Source: Bacillota bacterium
Lineage (GTDB): Bacteria > Bacillota > Clostridia > Lachnospirales > Lachnospiraceae
Direction of reading: 5' to 3'
Length of the DNA stretch: 64,000 nucleotides
NCBI GenBank assembly: GCA_030526045.1
Contig: JAUNDN010000003.1
Span: 40,979 to 104,978, forward strand
In this document: positions 59,351-64,000 of the stretch, one piece after another
Layout: each line of letters begins with the position of its first letter
Numbering within the stretch: the stretch's first letter is position 1
The notes under the pieces: generated by a model
What the model saw: only the letters and a program-made list of their open reading frames with translations
Told to the model about the DNA's origin: nothing
Databases searched by the model: none
Translations under genes and position numbers: made by a program

Positions 59351-60451
59351 ATGAGAACAGAAGAAGTAATACTTGGAAATTTCAAATTAGAATACCCCTT
59401 AGAGCGTCTTGCGCCTCTTGATCAGGTTTTATTTCTGGACATAGAAACTACCGGCTTTTTAGCTTCTAACTCTTCTCTTTATCTGATCGGCTGTGCCTTT
59501 TATACAGAAGGGAACTGGGTTATCCGCCAATGGTTTGCCCAGACTCCGGAGGAAGAGCCTGAGCTTCTGCGGGCATTTCTTGCCTTTGCCGAGGGCTTCA
59601 GTTACCTGATCCACTACAACGGAAACACCTTTGATCTTCCGTACTTAAAGCACAAGGCAGATAAATACGGAATCACCTGTAATTTTGATAAGCTGGAGGG
59701 CCTTGATATCTATCGCAGGGTTGCTCCCTACAAGAATTTCTTAAAGCTACCGAATTGTAAATTGAAAACAGTAGAGGAATTTCTGGGCATCAAGCGGGAG
59801 GACGGTTATACCGGTGGTGAATTAATTCAGGTATATCATGACTACACCACTTCCTATGACTACAATCTTTACCGGACGCTGCTTTTGCACAATTCCGATG
59901 ATATGAAGGGAATGTTGGAAATCCTTCCCATCCTTTCCTACTACGACCTTTTTAATTGCAATCTCAAAGCGCGCAAGGTTCAGTCCAACTATTATAACGA
60001 CATCCATGGGATTCCGCGCAGGGAATTGATCCTTCAGCTTGTATTCGCTTCTCCGCTCCCCGTTTCGATAAGCTTTATGGGAAGGGGCTGTCACTTTAAA
60101 GGGGAAGGCTACGAGGGTACGTTGATTGTTCCGATTTATGAAGAAGAACTAAAATATTTCTACGCAAACTATAAAAACTATTATTATCTTCCTACAGAAG
60201 ATATGGCTATCCATAAGTCTATTGCCTCCTTCGTTGACAAGGATTATCGTGAGCAGGCAACTGCCGAGAATTGCTATACACGCAAGTTCTCCCTTTATCT
60301 TCCTCAGTGGGAGGTGTTGACGGAGCCGTTCTTCAAGCGTGATTACAGAAGCAGGGATTTATTCTTTGAACTCACTGATGATATCAAGAAGGACAGAGAT
60401 CTTTTTTCAAGGTATGCAAGCCATATATTGAATGCAATGGCATTACAATAA
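59351..60451 (+). CDS. DEDD-type 3'-5' exonuclease/RNase H-like protein (YprB type)
   Basis: 366 residues. FLDIETTGF (Asp-Glu), IHYNGNTFDLPYLKHKA (second Asp) and LLHNSDDMKGM (last Asp) form the DEDD nuclease site in the first 200 residues, matching the RNase_H_2/YprB group. The C-terminal part (about 210-366) has no family that I recognise. GGAGG five bases before the ATG at 59351 rejects a start six codons earlier. It is divergent from the Rnf operon and ends at a bidirectional terminator with cheR. Substrate (DNA or RNA) unknown. Confidence 0.88.
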   Translation: MRTEEVILGNFKLEYPLERLAPLDQVLFLDIETTGFLASNSSLYLIGCAFYTEGNWVIRQWFAQTPEEEPELLRAFLAFAEGFSYLIHYNGNTFDLPYLKHKADKYGITCNFDKLEGLDIYRRVAPYKNFLKLPNCKLKTVEEFLGIKREDGYTGGELIQVYHDYTTSYDYNLYRTLLLHNSDDMKGMLEILPILSYYDLFNCNLKARKVQSNYYNDIHGIPRRELILQLVFASPLPVSISFMGRGCHFKGEGYEGTLIVPIYEEELKYFYANYKNYYYLPTEDMAIHKSIASFVDKDYREQATAENCYTRKFSLYLPQWEVLTEPFFKRDYRSRDLFFELTDDIKKDRDLFSRYASHILNAMALQ

Positions 60452-60461
60452 AACTACTCAT

Positions 60462-60497
60462 AAAAAAGAGACATCATTACGATGTCTCTCATTTTTA
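60462..60497. terminator. Bidirectional terminator between the exonuclease and cheR
   Basis: AGAGACATC (60467-60475) pairs with GATGTCTCT (60481-60489); AAAAAA on the left and CATTTTT on the right give U-tails for both convergent transcripts. Confidence 0.88.
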
Positions 60498-61277
60498 ATT
60501 CTTAGGATGTTCGTAATAGAAAGAATTCTTTCTTTCATATCCCATATCTCTATGGTTGATAATCTGCTCCGTGCTGCCAATAAAGAGAATTCCTCCGGGA
60601 GTCAGTGCCTTATAGAATTTCCTGAACACCTCATCCTTAGCCTCCTCCGTAAAGTAGATCAATACATTACGACAGACAATCATGTGATAATCCCTGGGAT
60701 AATTATTCTCCAACAGATTATGCTCTTTAAACTCAACCCTCGACTTTATCTCATCTGATATCTGATAAGAAAGTCCGATTTTCGTAAAGTATTTCTTTTT
60801 AAAATCTTCCGGAACAGCTGCTATGCTCTTTTCACTGTAAAGCCCGACTTTCGCTTTCGCAATTACCTGCTTGTCCAAATCAGTTGCTGTAATACGAATC
60901 TGATTCAAAGGTATATGTCTGGATAATGCCATAACAAGAGAATAGGGTTCGTCTCCCGTAGAACATGCTGCGCTCCAGATTTTGAGGTTCTTACCAAACT
61001 TGCGAATCAGTTCCGGTATAATTTCCTTGTCCATCACCTGCCACTGCTCAGGATTTCTGTAAAACTCAGAGACATTGATCGTAAGGTAATTGACAAACTC
61101 TTCAAATTTGGACTTGTCCCTTTTAAGAAGCTGTATATATGCATCATATCCAACGATGCCGTTCTTGGCAATCAGAGCATCTATTCTTCTCTTCATCTGG
61201 CGTTCTTTATATGCATTTAAATCTATTCCGGTAAGCTGCAGAACAGCTCCCTTAAAATATTCATAATCGTAGACCAT
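60495..61277 (-). CDS. cheR: Chemotaxis protein methyltransferase
   Basis: 260 residues. N-terminal CheR_N helices (about 1-75) and a SAM-dependent methyltransferase domain (about 80-260): WSAACSTGDEPYSLVMAL is motif I, ATDLDKQVI motif II, MIVCRNVLIYFTEEAKDEVF and GGILFIGSTEQI are CheR hallmarks. Methylates glutamates of chemoreceptors. It lies 24 bp after rpsA, far from any visible che cluster, and seems to be the last gene of the cmk-ispH-rpsA unit. Confidence 0.95.
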   Translation of the reverse strand: MVYDYEYFKGAVLQLTGIDLNAYKERQMKRRIDALIAKNGIVGYDAYIQLLKRDKSKFEEFVNYLTINVSEFYRNPEQWQVMDKEIIPELIRKFGKNLKIWSAACSTGDEPYSLVMALSRHIPLNQIRITATDLDKQVIAKAKVGLYSEKSIAAVPEDFKKKYFTKIGLSYQISDEIKSRVEFKEHNLLENNYPRDYHMIVCRNVLIYFTEEAKDEVFRKFYKALTPGGILFIGSTEQIINHRDMGYERKNSFYYEHPKN

Positions 61278-61301
61278 AGCAAACCGCCTGAGATTTATCC
61301 T

Positions 61302-62474
61302 TTATTCTGCTGATTCCTCTGCTGCTTCTGCAGCTACAACAGCATCTATGTCAACAGAAACCACATCCGGATCCTCTTCAGCTTCCTTAACTTCTTCCTG
61401 CGCAGTTGCCTCTGCAGGTTCAGGAGCAAGCAAAGCCTTAATGCTGAGGCTGATCTTCTTATCATCACTATTAAAGTCAACAACCTTAGCAGTCACTTCA
61501 TCTCCAACCTTCAGAACATCTGAGGGCTTCTCAATATGTTCTTTCGAAATCTGTGAAACATGAAGCAGTGCATCTACTCCCGGCTCAAGTTCGACAAAAG
61601 CACCAAAATCAGTCATTCTCGCAATCCTACCGGTCACTTCATTTCCAACTGCATACTTAACCGTTGCATCCTTCCAAGGATTTGCATCCTCAAATTTAAG
61701 ACTGAGTGCAATCTTAGTACCTGTGATCTCCTTAATAAAGGTCTTAACAGTATCTCCTACCTTGAATACCTTCTTGGGATTCTCAACACGTCCCCAGGAC
61801 ATCTCGGAAATATGGAGAAGTCCATCAGCACCGCCAATATCAATAAATGCACCGAAATCCGTCACATTCTTAACTGTGCCCTCTACCACATCGCCGACAT
61901 GAATGCTCTCAAGCAGTTTCTTCTGCAGTTCTGCCTTTTCTGCAACCAAAAGCTGCTTACGGTCACCAATATATCTTCTTCTCTTAGGATTATACTCGCT
62001 GATTACAAACTGAATTTCCTGACCTGCATACTTGGTAAGGTCTTTCTCATATACATCGGATACAAGGCTGGCAGGAATAAAAATTCTCACTTCATCAACA
62101 ATTACGCTTAAGCCTCCGTCAAGCACCTGCGCAACCTTAGCAGTAAGAACTTCCTTATTGTTGAAGGCTTCTTCAATTCTCTTGTTGCCACGATCAGCAG
62201 CCAGTCTCTTGTAGGTCAGGATAACCTGTCCTTCGCCGTCATTTACCTTAAGGACTTTTACTTCCATGGTATCGCCCGGCTTAGCAACAGTCGTCAAATC
62301 TACATTGGGCTCATTGGTGTATTCATTTCTGGTAAGAACACCATCGGACTTATAGCCAATGTTAAGGATGATCTCTTCAGGCTTAACATCAATGACTGTA
62401 CCTTCAACTACCTCTCCTGTATGTATTGTCTTTAATGATTCTTCCAACATCTGTTCAAAAGTTAATTCTGACAT
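61302..62474 (-). CDS. rpsA: Ribosomal protein S1-like RNA-binding protein
   Basis: 390 residues with four S1/OB repeats (about 17-90, 103-170, 188-262 and 275-350; GDVVEGTVKNVTDFGAFIDI and GNEVTGRIARMTDFGAFVEL are typical) and an acidic C-terminal tail. Firmicute S1-like proteins have four repeats rather than the six of E. coli. GAGGAGG precedes the ATG. Its start overlaps the end of ispH by 20 bases, close to the ispH-rpsA fusion known in some Clostridia. Confidence 0.93.
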   Translation of the reverse strand: MSELTFEQMLEESLKTIHTGEVVEGTVIDVKPEEIILNIGYKSDGVLTRNEYTNEPNVDLTTVAKPGDTMEVKVLKVNDGEGQVILTYKRLAADRGNKRIEEAFNNKEVLTAKVAQVLDGGLSVIVDEVRIFIPASLVSDVYEKDLTKYAGQEIQFVISEYNPKRRRYIGDRKQLLVAEKAELQKKLLESIHVGDVVEGTVKNVTDFGAFIDIGGADGLLHISEMSWGRVENPKKVFKVGDTVKTFIKEITGTKIALSLKFEDANPWKDATVKYAVGNEVTGRIARMTDFGAFVELEPGVDALLHVSQISKEHIEKPSDVLKVGDEVTAKVVDFNSDDKKISLSIKALLAPEPAEATAQEEVKEAEEDPDVVSVDIDAVVAAEAAEESAE

Positions 62475-63303
62475 AATTTTGAACCTCCTCGATAATATTG
62501 TTAGGGGTGGAAGCCCCTGCAGTAATACCCACCAGAGCAGCAGTTTTAGGCAGTTCTAAATGCAAATCATCCAGTGTCTGTATAAAAAATGTGGCTGCAC
62601 ATTTCTCACGACAGATTTCATAAAGCTTCTGTGTATTGGAGCTGTGCCTGCCACCTATTACTATCATCGCATCAACCTTAGCCGCGATCTCACCAGCTTC
62701 CTTCTGTCGTTCCTCTGTTGCATTACAGATAGTATTTACAACATTAACATTGTAACCTCTTTTCCGAAAAATTTCAACTAATTCTTGAAATTTGTTGTAG
62801 TTAAATGTCGTCTGGGATACGATACACAGCGGAGTCTTAAGGTTCCCGGCAAAGCTTTCCGCCTCTTCCAAGGATTCTATCACAGTCGCGGGAGTAATTG
62901 ACCACCCCATGATTCCCTCAACTTCAGGATGCCCCGGATTACCGATAATCACGATTTTCTTTCCTTCCCCGCTTTCTCTTTCCACTATGTTGTGTATCCG
63001 CTTTACAAACGGGCAAGTAGCATCAATGCATTCCAGGCTGTTGTTTTCAATCAGTTCATAAATGCGTTTCGGCACACCGTGAGAGCGGATTACGACTGCA
63101 CCTTCCTTCAGTTCCGTAAGGCTCTCCTCTCCTTCAATCACCTGTACGCCATGGCGCTCCAGATCCTTTACGACTTCCTCGTTATGAATGATGGGACCGT
63201 AGGTATAGATTTTCTGACCCTTATCAATCTGCTCATATACCCGTTCCACCGCACGCTTTACGCCAAAACAAAACCCCGCACTCTTAGCCAGTATTACTTC
63301 CAC
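62455..63303 (-). CDS. ispH: 4-hydroxy-3-methylbut-2-enyl diphosphate reductase
   Basis: 282 residues. Last step of the MEP isoprenoid pathway, making IPP and DMAPP with an iron-sulfur cluster. The three cluster cysteines lie in AKSAGFCFGVKRAV, DATCPFVKRIH and NTICNATEERQ; HGxP (RSHGVPKR) and GGRHSSNT hold further active-site residues. A TTG start ten codons earlier is open, but AAGGAG lies nine bases before the GTG at 63303, giving the usual N-terminus MEVILAKSAGFCFGV. Between cmk and rpsA. Confidence 0.96.
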   Translation of the reverse strand: MEVILAKSAGFCFGVKRAVERVYEQIDKGQKIYTYGPIIHNEEVVKDLERHGVQVIEGEESLTELKEGAVVIRSHGVPKRIYELIENNSLECIDATCPFVKRIHNIVERESGEGKKIVIIGNPGHPEVEGIMGWSITPATVIESLEEAESFAGNLKTPLCIVSQTTFNYNKFQELVEIFRKRGYNVNVVNTICNATEERQKEAGEIAAKVDAMIVIGGRHSSNTQKLYEICREKCAATFFIQTLDDLHLELPKTAALVGITAGASTPNNIIEEVQNYVRINF

Positions 63304-63362
63304 GCTTTCATTCTCCTTAATCCAATTTTCCAATCTCTGTCACATACGGAACTTAAGCACTG

Positions 63363-64000
63363 TTATCTGCAAAGATCAAGAATCGCGCTGACTACCTCAT
63401 CAATTGACATATCGGAGGAATCTACCAGAGTTGCATCCTCCGCCTGACGTAAGGGAGCAATTTCGCGCTTCATATCCTGCTCATCTCTTTTTATGATATC
63501 TGCCTCAATCTCCTTCAAATCGCAACGCTCTCCCCGAGCGGAAAGTTCAGCATATCTTCTTTTTGCACGAACAGCAGCACTTGCTGTAAGATAAACCTTT
63601 ACATCCGCATTCGGAAGTACTACAGTTCCGATGTCCCTGCCATCCATAACTACATCATTGGTTCTTGCAAGCTCCTTTTGCAAAAGAGTCAGCCGCTCCC
63701 TTACCTTGGGATGCTTACTGCTGCAGGATGCCATATTTCCTACCTCTTCCGTTCGGATAACGCCATTTACATTTTCTCCATTTAACAGTACCACCTGTTC
63801 CCCATTCTCGTAGCGAATCGTAATTTCGGCACCTTCACACTTTTCTCCGATGGCCTTTTCGTCATCTTTACTGATACCACAGGAAATCAAATAATATGCC
63901 ATAGCACGGTACATTGCTCCCGTGTCCACATATATAAATCCTTTCGTCTTTGCCACTTTCTTTGCAATTGTACTTTTGCCGGCTCCCGCCGGACCGTCTA
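63363..64000 (-). CDS. cmk: Cytidylate kinase (N-terminal end cut by window)
   Basis: At least 211 codons; only the first few residues lie beyond the right edge. DGPAGAGKSTIAKK at the window edge is the P-loop, followed by YVDTGAMYRA, DGRDIGTVVLPNADVKVYLTAS and RAKRR, all typical of bacterial CMP kinase. It phosphorylates CMP and dCMP. ispH follows 59 bp downstream, as in many Clostridia. Confidence 0.96.
   Translation of the reverse strand, partial: DGPAGAGKSTIAKKVAKTKGFIYVDTGAMYRAMAYYLISCGISKDDEKAIGEKCEGAEITIRYENGEQVVLLNGENVNGVIRTEEVGNMASCSSKHPKVRERLTLLQKELARTNDVVMDGRDIGTVVLPNADVKVYLTASAAVRAKRRYAELSARGERCDLKEIEADIIKRDEQDMKREIAPLRQAEDATLVDSSDMSIDEVVSAILDLCR

Noticed and set aside
1-64000. 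CRISPR arrays, tRNA or rRNA genes, prophage
   Set aside because: No regularly spaced repeats, cloverleaf genes, rRNA sequence or phage structural genes were seen in any gap or gene.

Overview
The window looks like a chromosomal segment of a spore-forming, probably motile anaerobe of the Clostridia, most likely family Lachnospiraceae. The grounds are the Rnf ferredoxin:NAD+ oxidoreductase operon with a dedicated ApbE, Rex next to a YdiF-type ABC-F protein, a cmk-ispH-rpsA operon, a T-box in front of pheST, BspA-like leucine-rich-repeat surface proteins with a class B sortase, a SpoIID-domain protein, and c-di-GMP and chemotaxis genes (GGDEF, PilZ, CheR). This placement is inference; no rRNA or tRNA gene lies in the window.

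Layout. 0-4.3 kb: mazF (cut by the left edge), alr, nnr, a coiled-coil protein and rex, all on the minus strand, then divergent ydiF. 6.3-6.8 kb: a 492-bp imperfect palindrome that exactly fills the gap between convergent ydiF and icd. 6.8-10.3 kb: a probable operon of a Re-type citrate synthase-like HMGL protein, a GntR regulator and isocitrate dehydrogenase, with a GntR-like palindrome on its -10 box. 10.3-20.5 kb: an intracellular subtilase, then a sortase operon with two large surface-protein substrates. 20.5-23 kb: an Rpn-type nuclease and a group of small unknown genes, one with a close match to a sigma-E promoter and another with a weaker sigma-K-like one. 23-29.5 kb: leuS, a membrane protein and an EF-G paralogue. 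29.6-31.8 kb: aroF-tyrA. 31.8-39 kb: a T-box-led pheS-pheT-aminopeptidase-queA-PilZ-VanZ operon. 39-42.6 kb: YihY and SpoIID-domain genes and a probable 6S RNA. 42.7-46.2 kb: divergent pckA and Si-type citrate synthase. 46-52 kb: a GGDEF response regulator, thrC, a SleB-type hydrolase, an AP2/HNH-derived protein and a GH25 protein. 52-59.2 kb: apbE, a ferredoxin-type aldo/keto reductase and rnfCDGEAB. 59.3-64 kb: a DEDD exonuclease, then cheR, rpsA, ispH and cmk (cut by the right edge).

How the genes fit together. Much of the window serves redox and carbon balance: Rex senses NADH/NAD+, Rnf couples ferredoxin oxidation to NAD+ reduction and ion pumping, ApbE would load flavin onto RnfD and RnfG, and two unrelated citrate synthase candidates plus Icd feed 2-oxoglutarate synthesis, with PckA at the PEP/oxaloacetate node. 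The surface operon pairs a sortase with two proteins ending in TPxTGD sorting signals. Items most worth a second look are the giant palindrome, the putative sporulation gene group at 21.8-23.0 kb, the AP2/HNH-derived protein, the GntR-controlled Re-citrate synthase operon, and the 6S RNA upstream of a SpoIID-domain gene.
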